A stretch of 64,000 nt of DNA from assembly GCF_023073315.1 (NCBI RefSeq), contig NZ_JADPJH010000022.1, positions 235,348 to 299,347 on the forward strand. Reading direction: 5' to 3'. Of this stretch, positions 8,851-16,641 are shown piece after piece; the stretch's first letter is position 1, and each line of letters begins with the position of its first letter. Origin of the DNA: Bradyrhizobium sp. 1 (GTDB taxonomy: Bacteria > Pseudomonadota > Alphaproteobacteria > Rhizobiales > Xanthobacteraceae). The translations under genes and the position numbers were made by a program. The notes under the pieces were generated by a model, which made no database searches, was not told where the DNA came from, and saw only the letters and a program-made list of their open reading frames with translations.

Positions 8851-9165
8851 GTGTCTGAGATGCTTGAAGCTGGCGTACCATCCCGGGTCGTGCCTTATGG
8901 AGCAGACCAGACCTTATTCGTGGTGATCGACCGCCGCGACAAGGCGACTGAGATCCCCATCGAGCGCAGCGATCTCGAAGCCACGATTGGCGAACTCGTT
9001 GCCGGATGCTTCAACGATCCGATCAAGGTGATCTCGTTCAACACGCTCGAGCACTGGATGAAAGACATCTCGACCGAGATCGCCGGCGAGATCCGGGCGC
9101 GCTGCGACATCGACGGCGTGACGCTGCCCGACTATCTCAGCGACTTCGTCGAGAGCCACACCTGA
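8851..9165 (+). CDS. hypothetical protein, 104 aa
   Basis: The frame is open from 8755, but the likely start is GTG at 8851 (with GGAAG seven to eleven bases upstream) or ATG at 8860. The product has alternating strands and helices (LFVVIDRRDKATEIPIERSD, LEATIGELVAGCFNDPIKVIS) and ends with an acidic helix before TGA. It sits 100 bp after the 90-aa gene and is followed by a strong bidirectional terminator. No recognised domain. Confidence 0.6.
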   Translation: MSEMLEAGVPSRVVPYGADQTLFVVIDRRDKATEIPIERSDLEATIGELVAGCFNDPIKVISFNTLEHWMKDISTEIAGEIRARCDIDGVTLPDYLSDFVESHT

Positions 9166-9198
9166 CCAGCCGTCGTTCTTCAAATCGCAGGCAGCAAA

Positions 9199-9227
9199 AA
9201 AGCGCCGCTTTCGCGGCGCTTTCGTTT
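9199..9227. terminator. bidirectional Rho-independent terminator
   Basis: A 10-bp perfect stem, AAAGCGCCGC and GCGGCGCTTT, with a TTTC loop. On the plus strand it is followed by CGTTTT; on the minus strand the stem is followed by a run of T residues (plus-strand A at 9196-9201). It ends both the plus-strand pair at 8478-9165 and the minus-strand small gene at 9235-9321. Confidence 0.85.
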
Positions 9228-9234
9228 TGCGAAC

Positions 9235-9321
9235 TCAGTGGTGCCAGAACAATGCCAGCAACAGAACGATCGGCAGCGGCACGCCAAGCAACCAAAGCAA
9301 AGCACCTCGTCCAAAGCCCAT
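9235..9321 (-). CDS. 28-aa single-pass membrane miniprotein
   Basis: This frame is too short for routine calling. It has a very strong Shine-Dalgarno (GGAGGAGG about six bases before the ATG). The product starts MGFGRGALLWLLG, continues as one hydrophobic helix through VPLPIVLLLALF and ends WHH, with an arginine near the N-terminus that favours N-in insertion. It is followed at once by the bidirectional terminator at 9199-9227, so it looks like an independent gene. Function unknown; it could be a small regulatory or stabilising subunit in the inner membrane. Confidence 0.65.
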   Translation of the reverse strand: MGFGRGALLWLLGVPLPIVLLLALFWHH

Positions 9322-9388
9322 AACTTCCTCCTCCACATTCATCACGGACATGACGCCGGAGACGAGAAGAAGTTCCGCTTTTCGGGAG

Positions 9389-9544
9389 TTAGGCGTGGCG
9401 ACGCCTGCCGGTGATGACCTCGATCTCGCGGCGGCGTTCGCCGGCGAAGGTCAGGAGCTTTTCGATCGTCAGTGTATCCGTGATCCGTTTGGCGAGGCGC
9501 TCGGCGCGTGCGGCCTGATCTTCGAGATACTGGATCGTTTTCAA
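9389..9544 (-). CDS. 51-aa helical miniprotein (TTG start)
   Basis: The frame starts with TTG at 9544, behind a GGGGGG purine run, and reads MKTIQYLEDQAARAERLAKR followed by ITDTLTIEKLLTFAGERRRE and a basic end (TGRRRHA). It is amphipathic, highly charged and probably all helix. Such short proteins recur in Bradyrhizobium without known function. It lies 67 bp upstream of the 28-aa membrane miniprotein on the same strand, so both could share a transcript. Confidence 0.55.
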   Translation of the reverse strand: MKTIQYLEDQAARAERLAKRITDTLTIEKLLTFAGERRREIEVITGRRRHA

Positions 9545-9657
9545 ACGCCGCCCCCCAAAGGACCCCGATTTGGGCCCCGAATTGTTTGGACGCCCATGGT
9601 GCGGCAGAGCAGCTAACAGCCGGTTAAGCGCTGCGGCTCAGGTCGATGAATCGCGCG

Positions 9658-10173
9658 CTATCGCACGACGTCGAGCCTGACATTGGTGACGCCCTTGTCG
9701 ACCATGCCGAGCGCCTCGGCCGCGGAGGGCGAGATGTCGACCACGCGCCCGCGAACATAGGGCCCGCGATCGTTGACCCTGACGGTCACGAAGCGGCCGG
9801 AAGAGACATCAGTAACACGCAGCTTCGTGCCGAACGGCAACGAAGGATGGGCCGCGGTCAATTCGTTCTTGTCGAACCTCTCACCGCTCGCGGTCTCCGT
9901 ATCCGAATAGAAGCTGGCGACGCCATGCGCGGCAGTCTGCTTTGCATCACGGTCGGGGATGCGCACCCGGCTGATCGGCCGCGGATGCAGAGCTGCGACC
10001 CGATGAGGCCGCTCGACCGCGGCCTGCCGGTTGGTCCCGAGATCGGCCTTCTGACGACCGACCGGTGATTGCGCGCACGCGGCGAGCGATGCAGCGCCGA
10101 CGATGGCCAGCAGCAACCGGCTCGCGCTTGCCAGCGAAATCCGGGCAGTTTCGGCACTTGCAAAGCGAGACAT
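9658..10173 (-). CDS. rlpA: RlpA-like septal ring lipoprotein (double-psi beta-barrel)
   Basis: A 171-residue lipoprotein: basic start MSRFASAETAR, hydrophobic segment and lipobox LAAC (mature Cys near residue 32), then the RlpA domain with ASFYSDTETASGERFDKNEL, TAAHPSLPFGTKLRVTD, VTVRVNDRGPYVRGRVVDIS and the end LGMVDKGVTNVRLDVV. RlpA proteins act on peptidoglycan, in Pseudomonas as lytic transglycosylases that cut naked glycans at the septum. The SPOR domain of classical RlpA is absent, so this is a short form. Start 10173 is chosen because GGAGGG precedes it at good spacing. Confidence 0.85.
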   Translation of the reverse strand: MSRFASAETARISLASASRLLLAIVGAASLAACAQSPVGRQKADLGTNRQAAVERPHRVAALHPRPISRVRIPDRDAKQTAAHGVASFYSDTETASGERFDKNELTAAHPSLPFGTKLRVTDVSSGRFVTVRVNDRGPYVRGRVVDISPSAAEALGMVDKGVTNVRLDVVR

Positions 10174-10325
10174 GATGCGCCCTCCGAACACGCCTAAGTT
10201 TCGGTGGGCAATCGGGGCAGAACCTTGGCTGAAGGAAAGCGGGCCTGAGGCCGCGGCCGTTTCGCGCCGGCTGTGGCGATTCCACCACAGTGGCGTGTCC
10301 TGAATCGAGACAGATTCGCGAAAAA

Positions 10326-10490
10326 TTAGCCTGAAACGATGCGCCAGACGATCGGGCGCGTGCCCGGCTGATCCTCACCAGGTTCGGCATCCCCCCTCAG
10401 GAGCCGCATCAGTTCACGCCGATAGAGCCTTCGCCAGCCGGTTTTCAGGCTGGCGAGAAAGTCGAGCTCTCGTTGTGTCAGTGTGCACAT
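10326..10490 (-). CDS. small hypothetical protein, 54 aa
   Basis: An open frame with ATG at 10490 (a second ATG at 10493) reads MCTLTQRELDFLASLKTGWR and continues as a basic amphipathic helix (RRLYRRELMRLLRG) with a proline-rich end. It lies 33 bp after the DUF1501 gene on the same strand and could be the last gene of that operon. The ribosome binding site is poor, so the call is tentative. Confidence 0.4.
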   Translation of the reverse strand: MCTLTQRELDFLASLKTGWRRLYRRELMRLLRGDAEPGEDQPGTRPIVWRIVSG

Positions 10491-10523
10491 CATGAACCCG
10501 ATCCATTTGCGAGCGCCGCGCCG

Positions 10524-11780
10524 TCAGCCGACGAGGCCCCCCATCGGTTTGACGTCGGCGCTGCCGGGGAAGACCGTCTCAGCCAGAATCTTCTCGTCGA
10601 CGCGCAGGTGATCCCTGAGCAGGCCCTTCAGCACGGCGCGCAGATCCGTGGTCGGCTTGAGATCGCGATCCTCGAACAGCTGCGCCGGCTTCAGGCCCGG
10701 CCAGTCCGCGATCACGCGGCCGCCGGTGAGCCCGCCGCCGATGAGGAAGGCGACGGTGCCGGTGCCGTGATCGGTGCCTTCCGTACCGTTGATGCGGGCG
10801 GTGCGGCCGAACTCGGTGACGACGGCGACAACCGTCTCGTGCCACACTTCGCGCATGTTGCTCTCGATCGCGGCAAACGCACCGTCGAGCGCACCGAGCA
10901 GATTGTAGAGCTGGCCTGACGCCGCGCCCTCGGCGATGTGGGTGTCCCAGCCGACAAAACCCATCGCGCCGACGCGCGGACCGTCGGGCTTTGCGAGATA
11001 GCGCGCAGCGGTGCCGGCGGCTTCGGCAAAATAGGCGCGCACGCGCGCGATGCCCGGAGGCATCAGCGTCGGATCGTCCGACATCGGATCGCCGATGCCG
11101 GGCGCACCGCCGAGCGCGGCGAGCTTCATGCGCGCCTGGAGCACAGTCGCAAGCTTCGGATCGGTGTGCTGGTAAAGATCAAGCAGGCGGTTCTGCGTGT
11201 CCTCGCTCGCCGGCAAGAGCCTTTGCGGTACCCATGTCATGACGGGCGCCGAGCCGCGCACCACCAGTGGCGTCACCGAGCCGATGCCGAGCGCGCGGCT
11301 GCCGCGCGGGTCGACACGGCCGCCTGATTCCATCGCCAGCAGCGCGCGGTTGAGCCATCCCGAGCTGGTCATGCCGGGCTTGACGAGCCCGCTCTCCAGC
11401 ACGTCCTGGCCATCAAAATGCGAGCGCTCGCGATAGGGCGTCGCGGTGGCATGGACGATCGCGGCCTTGCCGGTCTTGTAGAGCCGATGCAGGTTCGGCA
11501 TCGCCGGATTGAGCGCGAAGAAGGCATCGAGCGGCAGCGCCGGCGGCTTGCCGTCCAGCACCAGCGCGCGATCACCGCGCAAGGAGATCCAGTCGGGATC
11601 GCCGACCGGTGCAACCGCCCCGAGGCCGTCGAGCGCGCCGCGCAAGATGACGACGAGCAGGCGCGGATCGCGGCCTTCGGCGCGCGCGATCCGCGGCATC
11701 TGGCTCCACGCGAACAGCGCGCCGGAGCCGACCAGAAGCTCGCGCCGCGTGGGCAGATGATTGTCAAAGCCCATGCTCAC
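10524..11780 (-). CDS. DUF1501 family protein, Tat-type signal
   Basis: The 418-residue product begins with a twin-arginine-like signal (TRRELLVGSGALFAW, residues 11-25) followed by the alkaline-phosphatase-like DUF1501 fold: LLVVILRGALDGLGAV near the N-terminus, AIVHATATPYRERSHFDGQD in the middle, and VVAVVTEFGRTARINGTEGTDHG toward the end, which carries the conserved Asp/His residues. Members are exported, and biochemical roles are poorly defined. The ATG overlaps the stop of the upstream DUF1800 gene (ATGA), indicating translational coupling and probable joint function. Confidence 0.85.
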   Translation of the reverse strand: MSMGFDNHLPTRRELLVGSGALFAWSQMPRIARAEGRDPRLLVVILRGALDGLGAVAPVGDPDWISLRGDRALVLDGKPPALPLDAFFALNPAMPNLHRLYKTGKAAIVHATATPYRERSHFDGQDVLESGLVKPGMTSSGWLNRALLAMESGGRVDPRGSRALGIGSVTPLVVRGSAPVMTWVPQRLLPASEDTQNRLLDLYQHTDPKLATVLQARMKLAALGGAPGIGDPMSDDPTLMPPGIARVRAYFAEAAGTAARYLAKPDGPRVGAMGFVGWDTHIAEGAASGQLYNLLGALDGAFAAIESNMREVWHETVVAVVTEFGRTARINGTEGTDHGTGTVAFLIGGGLTGGRVIADWPGLKPAQLFEDRDLKPTTDLRAVLKGLLRDHLRVDEKILAETVFPGSADVKPMGGLVG

Positions 11781-13240
11781 CTCCTCTGAAAATCCGCCGA
11801 CATGAACAGCAGCGCCAGCGCCTGCTGCCGGCTTTCGGCACGGCCGACCGCCTGCTTCACCTCGGGTGCGATCTGCGATGCGAAGACGTCCTCGATGATC
11901 GCTTGCGGATCAGCCGTGGCCGCCACGCGCTCGGCAAAATTGTTGGCGATGTCGAGCCGCCGGCCAATGCCGTCGACCCAGCTTGCCTCGTCATCGGGAT
12001 AGCCTTTGGGCGCCGACGGCCGCCACAGCCCTTCGCCGAGCAGCTCCTGGCCGCCGGTGAAACGGGCGGGATCGACGGCCGTGATGCCGGTCGCGCGCAC
12101 CATGCCGACGCCCCATTCGCTCGGACGCTTCAGTTTTGACGGCGGCCCGCGCCACGCCTCGTCCGACGAGACCATCGTGATCGCGACCTGCTTGAGATCG
12201 CCCTCGGTGTCGCGAAAAATCTTCGCCATCTGCTCGACCAGTACCGGCGGCGGCTCGTCGGCCACGAAATGCCGTGCGAGCTTGGTCGCAACATGGGTCG
12301 CGGTCGCCGGATGCGCGGCGAGGTCGCGTAGCACGGCGCGGCCCTGCTCGGCATCCTCCTGCTCGTAGCGCTTGCCGAGCACGGTCTGCCCGCCGGGTTC
12401 GTGCAGCCGCGGATTGAAGGTGAATTCGCCGCCGTGCTCGGGATTGTCTCCGGGCGGCACGAGCGTCCATCCCGTCAACACATTGGCGAAGCTGATCACG
12501 TCGTCCTGGGTGTAGCCGGTCCTCACACCCAGCGTGTGCAATTCCATGATTTCACGCGCAATGTTTTCGTTGAGGCCGCGGCTGCGGTTGATGCCGGCGA
12601 TCGAGTTCGCGCCCATCGAGCCGAGATTGTCGAGATAGAACAGCATCGCCGGGTGACCTTCGACCGCCAACAGAAGATCGACGAAGTGTCCGAGCGCATT
12701 GGCGCGAACGGCCTCGCGCTCGTAAGCACCCGACATGCTCTGGATCTTGTAGGCCGAGATGCAGAAATGGTTGGACCAGAACCACACCAGCCGCTCGGCA
12801 AAGCCGATGTCGGCGGCAAGGGCTGCTTCCGTGCGCAGCTTGGCTTCCTGCAAATAGATCGGGCGCCCGGGATCGGGGACGGCTTCGGCCGCCTGCTTGG
12901 CCGCCATCTCGGCGGCGTCCTTCTCTTGACCTTGAGCTTGGCCCTGCGTTTGCGTCTGGTCTTCCGACATCGCCGGCGCTGCCGCCGTCTGCTGCTTCTT
13001 GGCCTGCTGCTGCGCCTGCTTGGCCCGTGCCGCCCGCCGCGCATTGGCGTCGGCAACAGTACGATATGCCTTTGCACTCGCGGGAAGGACGGCCGCAGCG
13101 GTCAGCGTGAGCGGCCGGTCGAGTTCGGCGATCAGCGCACCGCGCGGGTCAGTGCCGACAGCGGCAATCGATCCCGGCCGTGGCCCCATGCCGAAGCGAT
13201 GAAGTGCCAGCACCGCTTCAGCCTTTGCAGAATTGCTCAT
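11777..13240 (-). CDS. DUF1800 family protein
   Basis: A 487-residue DUF1800 protein. Typical segments are VLALHRFGMGPRPGS at the start, ERLVWFWSNHFCISAYK (the conserved W-x-N-H-F motif), NENIAREIMELHTLGVRTGYTQ and the late HFVADEPPPVLVEQMAKIF. Between about residues 65 and 125 there is a low-complexity Gln/Ala/Lys insert (AKQAQQQAKKQQTAAAPAMS followed by QTQTQGQAQGQEK). DUF1800 and DUF1501 genes are commonly adjacent across bacteria; here they overlap by four bases. Start 13240 (MSNSAKAEAV) is preferred over an upstream in-frame start at 13279. Confidence 0.85.
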   Translation of the reverse strand: MSNSAKAEAVLALHRFGMGPRPGSIAAVGTDPRGALIAELDRPLTLTAAAVLPASAKAYRTVADANARRAARAKQAQQQAKKQQTAAAPAMSEDQTQTQGQAQGQEKDAAEMAAKQAAEAVPDPGRPIYLQEAKLRTEAALAADIGFAERLVWFWSNHFCISAYKIQSMSGAYEREAVRANALGHFVDLLLAVEGHPAMLFYLDNLGSMGANSIAGINRSRGLNENIAREIMELHTLGVRTGYTQDDVISFANVLTGWTLVPPGDNPEHGGEFTFNPRLHEPGGQTVLGKRYEQEDAEQGRAVLRDLAAHPATATHVATKLARHFVADEPPPVLVEQMAKIFRDTEGDLKQVAITMVSSDEAWRGPPSKLKRPSEWGVGMVRATGITAVDPARFTGGQELLGEGLWRPSAPKGYPDDEASWVDGIGRRLDIANNFAERVAATADPQAIIEDVFASQIAPEVKQAVGRAESRQQALALLFMSADFQRR

Positions 13241-13301
13241 GGCGAACGCCCAATTCTCTCGAGCCCGCCGGCGGTACACCGGACGAGGCTACGAACCGTA
13301 A

Positions 13302-13318
13302 TGCTACACATCGTAGCA
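13302..13318. promoter_or_regulatory. inverted repeat upstream of the DUF1800-DUF1501 operon
   Basis: Arms TGCTAC and GTAGCA are separated by five bases, 62 bp upstream of the DUF1800 start. Size and spacing fit an operator for a dimeric repressor. The arms differ from the palindrome in front of the nearby blaI-like gene, so shared control is not shown. Confidence 0.3.
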
Positions 13319-13411
13319 CTGCGAATTCGCCCCCGCAAGCAGAGATTGAGACTCTGTGCGGGGTCTTGCGGGTCGCCCATCCGGCGCGGTGGACGGGCGG
13401 CCGCGACGATC

Positions 13412-15931
13412 CTAGAAATTGGGCCCGAGCGCGATTTTGGTGATCGTGCCGTTCCGGACACCGATCCGCCATTCCGCCGAGCCGTTGGCGAACTGGGCGA
13501 TGTAGATGTCGCTGTCGAGCGCGGTGACGCCGCGGAACGAGACCGCACGCAGCGCGCCAAGCCGCGCCAGGATCGCCTGGTCGAACGGAAGCTGCTGGCG
13601 CGTGACGTCGGCGACTTCCGACGTCATGCGCTCGTAATCGGGTTGTCCCTTGCCGACACCCTCGATGTAGCTGCGCAGCATCTCCTCGCCATTGGCGATC
13701 GGAACGGCGCGGCGCGCGGCGCGTCCCGGCTTTGCGCCGAGGCTCATAGCCTCGACATTGTGGAAGCGCGTCATCCGGCCCGGCATCAGCACCTCGAGGC
13801 ATCGCCCCGACTTGTCGGCAATCACCCAGGGATTGTTCACGGTGGTCGTGACGGCCCAGCTCATGTTGGGCCTGACGACGCTCTCGGCCTTGCGATTGCC
13901 GTCGGCATCGAGATTGAAGACGCGGATGTCGTCGCCCATCTCGTTGTAGACCATGATCCGGATCGGCGAGGTGCCGGCGCGACCGCGCGCATTCGCCTCA
14001 TCTGCGCAAGGCACGATGCCGCCGAGCTCGTCATTGCCATCGGCCCGGAACAGCACGTCGCCGACCTTGCCGTCGGGCTCGAGCAGCAGGCGGAATTCGG
14101 CGGAGCCGTTGTCGAACTTGGCGCCATAGATGTCGTAGCCGCCGGGACCGACGCCGCGGAAAAAGATCGACTCGACCGCGCCGAGTGCCACGAATGTCGC
14201 CTGCGTTTCATTGAGCTGACGGTGGATCTTGGCAGCCAGCGGCGCACTCATGCGATCGTAGTTCGGCGCACCCCGGCGCAGATCCTCGATCCCGCGCAGA
14301 ATCAACTCCTTGCCGCCGGTCATCGGGACCTGCTCCCGGAAGCGATCCGGAATTTCCGCGACACGACGCGCGAAATCGGCCTCGATCGCCTGCGCTTGCG
14401 CCGCGTCGATCCGCGGTGCAAGACGGGCGCCGAACATCGCGTTCTGAACCAGCACGCGCGAGACCCTGGCTTGCTCGTCGCGCAGGAAGATCAGGAGATT
14501 GTCGCCATGGATCGAGAAGACGTCGGCGCCCTCGGCGAGGAGCGCCGCCTGGCCCTGCACGGTCTCCTGCACCTGAAGCCGATCCCCGTCGCGGCGCACG
14601 GTGAGCACGCGGTTCGGCGCAACCCGGTACCAGCCGACATACTGATCGAGTGATCCGGAATCGGCGGCGGACGTCGGCATCTCGGCAACGCGCACCGCGC
14701 GGATGTCGCGACCGTTCATGTGCAGCATCAGCCCGGCGGAGCGGCGCTCCGCATCGACTGAGAACGTGATCTCGCCGGACGAGGCCGTGTAGGACGCGGT
14801 GCCGTCACTGCCCACCGTCAGACGCAATTTGCGCTGCCCGGTGAGTTGGCCGTAGACCTCGTCACCCTCGCGGAAGATCGCGAACACCGAGGCCGGGCCC
14901 ATGGCGTAGAAATTGACGAAGGGGCGGTAATGCTGGGCCGGCACCTCGCCGAGGTCCGCGACGCCGGGCGCGGGATCGGGCGTGCGATAGGCGATCATGC
15001 CGGCGGACACGATCACGACCGGAACGATCGCAGCCGCGATCCACAGCCGCTTGCGCCAGCCGACCGCAACGGGCATCGCGGCAGCCGCGATGATGCGTTC
15101 GACGCGCGCGCGCACGGTCGAGGCCCGCGCCATCGCGAGCTCCACGGGTCGCGGGTTTACGCTGCTGGCAAAATCGAGCAGGATTTCCGCGTAGGACAGC
15201 CGGTCGTCGATGACCTCGATCGCCTGCGCGTCGCTGATGATCTCGGCGAGCTCGGCAAGACGCGCGAGCTGCCACCACGAGAACGGGCTGAACCAGAACA
15301 CCGCGCGGTTCAGCGTTGCGAGCAGGAGAACGTAGAAATCGCGGTTGGCCACATGAGCGCCTTCATGCGCGAGCACCGCGAGACGCTTCTTCGCGTCCCA
15401 GCCGAAAAATTGCGGCGGCACCAGAATGGTCGAGCCGAAAGTGACGGGGCCGCCGACGTCGCGGCTGACCCGCACGTCGGCGTCGATCATCTGCGGGCCC
15501 CTCATCGGCTTCGCCGCACGCGCGAGGCGCCAGGTCAGGCCGAGGCCGATCGCCAGCCGCAGCAGCAACAGGCCGGCGACGCCGGCATAGACGATGGTGG
15601 CGACCAGCCACCAATTGATCGAGACGACGCTTTTCACCGGCGGCAGAATGGCCGGGCCCGGCGCGATTGGTAGCGCGGGCTGCGATGTCTCCAGCATCGA
15701 CATGTCAGCCGGCAGAAAATCATCCGGGATGGAGACCGGCAACGGCAACCGGGTGATCGTCAGCGTCGGCCAGTGCATCACGAAGGGCATCGCCAGCGAC
15801 GCGAACAGCACGACGACCCACGCCGTCATGTGAACGTGCGGATTGCGCACGCGAAACAAATTGAGACCGAACCAGACGACGCCTCCCAGCACAAGGGAGC
15901 GCAGCGCCGCCTCCGCCAGAGTTGCGATCAT
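13412..15931 (-). CDS. BlaR1-like M56 membrane metallopeptidase with long periplasmic region
   Basis: An 839-residue inner-membrane sensor. Membrane helices lie at about 8-26, 36-54 and 106-135; the M56 zinc motif HEGAH is at 189-193 (VLAHEGAHVANRDF), and another helix at 296-314. In BlaR1/MecR1 systems such proteases respond to a periplasmic signal and inactivate the partner BlaI repressor. The region after 315 replaces the penicillin sensor. It holds a beta-rich part (about 335-500), a domain at 536-625 that recurs at 745-836, and between the copies a 68-residue segment (655-722) resembling the pVHL beta domain. The start overlaps the end of the blaI-like gene (ATGA). The ligand is unknown; no beta-lactamase is nearby. 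Confidence 0.85.
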   Translation of the reverse strand: MIATLAEAALRSLVLGGVVWFGLNLFRVRNPHVHMTAWVVVLFASLAMPFVMHWPTLTITRLPLPVSIPDDFLPADMSMLETSQPALPIAPGPAILPPVKSVVSINWWLVATIVYAGVAGLLLLRLAIGLGLTWRLARAAKPMRGPQMIDADVRVSRDVGGPVTFGSTILVPPQFFGWDAKKRLAVLAHEGAHVANRDFYVLLLATLNRAVFWFSPFSWWQLARLAELAEIISDAQAIEVIDDRLSYAEILLDFASSVNPRPVELAMARASTVRARVERIIAAAAMPVAVGWRKRLWIAAAIVPVVIVSAGMIAYRTPDPAPGVADLGEVPAQHYRPFVNFYAMGPASVFAIFREGDEVYGQLTGQRKLRLTVGSDGTASYTASSGEITFSVDAERRSAGLMLHMNGRDIRAVRVAEMPTSAADSGSLDQYVGWYRVAPNRVLTVRRDGDRLQVQETVQGQAALLAEGADVFSIHGDNLLIFLRDEQARVSRVLVQNAMFGARLAPRIDAAQAQAIEADFARRVAEIPDRFREQVPMTGGKELILRGIEDLRRGAPNYDRMSAPLAAKIHRQLNETQATFVALGAVESIFFRGVGPGGYDIYGAKFDNGSAEFRLLLEPDGKVGDVLFRADGNDELGGIVPCADEANARGRAGTSPIRIMVYNEMGDDIRVFNLDADGNRKAESVVRPNMSWAVTTTVNNPWVIADKSGRCLEVLMPGRMTRFHNVEAMSLGAKPGRAARRAVPIANGEEMLRSYIEGVGKGQPDYERMTSEVADVTRQQLPFDQAILARLGALRAVSFRGVTALDSDIYIAQFANGSAEWRIGVRNGTITKIALGPNF

Positions 15932-16320
15932 TCTTTCTTCACTCCCCTCGCCTTCTTCGCCTTGGCGACCTGATCGGCCAGCGTACGCAATTGCTGCTGG
16001 TCGAGCATCGCATTGTCCACCATGCCGACCAGGACTTCTTCCATCGAGCCGTTGCAGAACCAGTCGACGATGCGCTGCACCGCCTTGGCAGCAACCCGTG
16101 AGCGCTCTTCGGCAGCGTGGTAGACATAGGTGCGTCCGTCCACCGTGTGGTTAGCATAGCCCTTTTCCTCGAGCCGGCGCAGCACCGTGCGGACGGTCGA
16201 TTCCTTCAGACGACGTGACAGCCGCTCGCGCACGATTTCGGCCGTGACGGGACCATGAGCCCAAACCAATTGCATGACCTCGTGCTCGAGGTCGCCCAGT
16301 TCGGGCAAACGATCGTCCAT
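15928..16320 (-). CDS. BlaI/MecI/CopY-family repressor
   Basis: A 130-residue winged-helix repressor: LGDLEHEVMQLVWAHGPVTA, the recognition region VRERLSRRLKESTVRTVLRR, LEEKGYANHTVDGRTYVYH and a C-terminal dimerisation helix with VDWFCNGSMEEVLVGMVD. It is the cytosolic partner of the overlapping M56 sensor gene; family members are released from DNA when the sensor cleaves them. A 12-bp palindrome 30 bp upstream of its start is the probable self-operator, so the pair should be autoregulated. Confidence 0.92.
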   Translation of the reverse strand: MDDRLPELGDLEHEVMQLVWAHGPVTAEIVRERLSRRLKESTVRTVLRRLEEKGYANHTVDGRTYVYHAAEERSRVAAKAVQRIVDWFCNGSMEEVLVGMVDNAMLDQQQLRTLADQVAKAKKARGVKKE

Positions 16321-16349
16321 GGTGGCCTACCTGACGGCTTGAGTTTTCT

Positions 16350-16361
16350 TGTAACGTTACA
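16350..16361. promoter_or_regulatory. probable BlaI-type operator, 12-bp palindrome
   Basis: TGTAACGTTACA is a perfect palindrome containing the TGTA/TACA half-sites typical of BlaI/MecI boxes. It sits between a possible minus-strand -10 (TATATG, just upstream) and the blaI-like start codon at 16320, where a bound repressor would block transcription. Confidence 0.6.
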
Positions 16362-16486
16362 GATCGTCGCATATAGGACCGCGCCGCGCAACGGCAATTC
16401 CATCGGAAATGGTGGCGTGGGGCTGACCTGACCGGTCAGAACCCCTACGAGTCGGATGGACTTTCGATTTGGCTTGCGGGTTGCCC

Positions 16487-16611
16487 TGCCCCTCACCCGG
16501 ATTGCTACGCAATCCGACCTCTCCCCGCAGAAGCGCGGGGAGAGGTTAAGGAGGCAACCTCTCTCACTCCCTCGCCCCGTTCTTACGGGGAGAGGGTGGG
16601 GTGAGGGGCCG
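16487..16611. repeat. palindromic intergenic repeat (CCCCTCACCC family)
   Basis: The ends GCCCCTCACCC and GGGTGAGGGGC are inverted copies. Inside are two hairpins: CTCTCCCCGC-agaa-GCGGGGAGAG and a second with CCGTtcttACGG at its tip. Elements of this design are abundant between genes in Bradyrhizobium and relatives. It fills most of the 320-bp gap between the blaI promoter and the malic enzyme gene. Confidence 0.75.
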
Positions 16612-16641
16612 CCTCCGTAAATTCAGATCGAATTGTAAGCC

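Noticed and set aside
12401..14653. Plus-strand open frame of 750 codons
   Set aside because: It runs antisense across the DUF1800 gene and the M56 sensor gene, both of which have clear domains; it is a by-product of high G+C codon bias.
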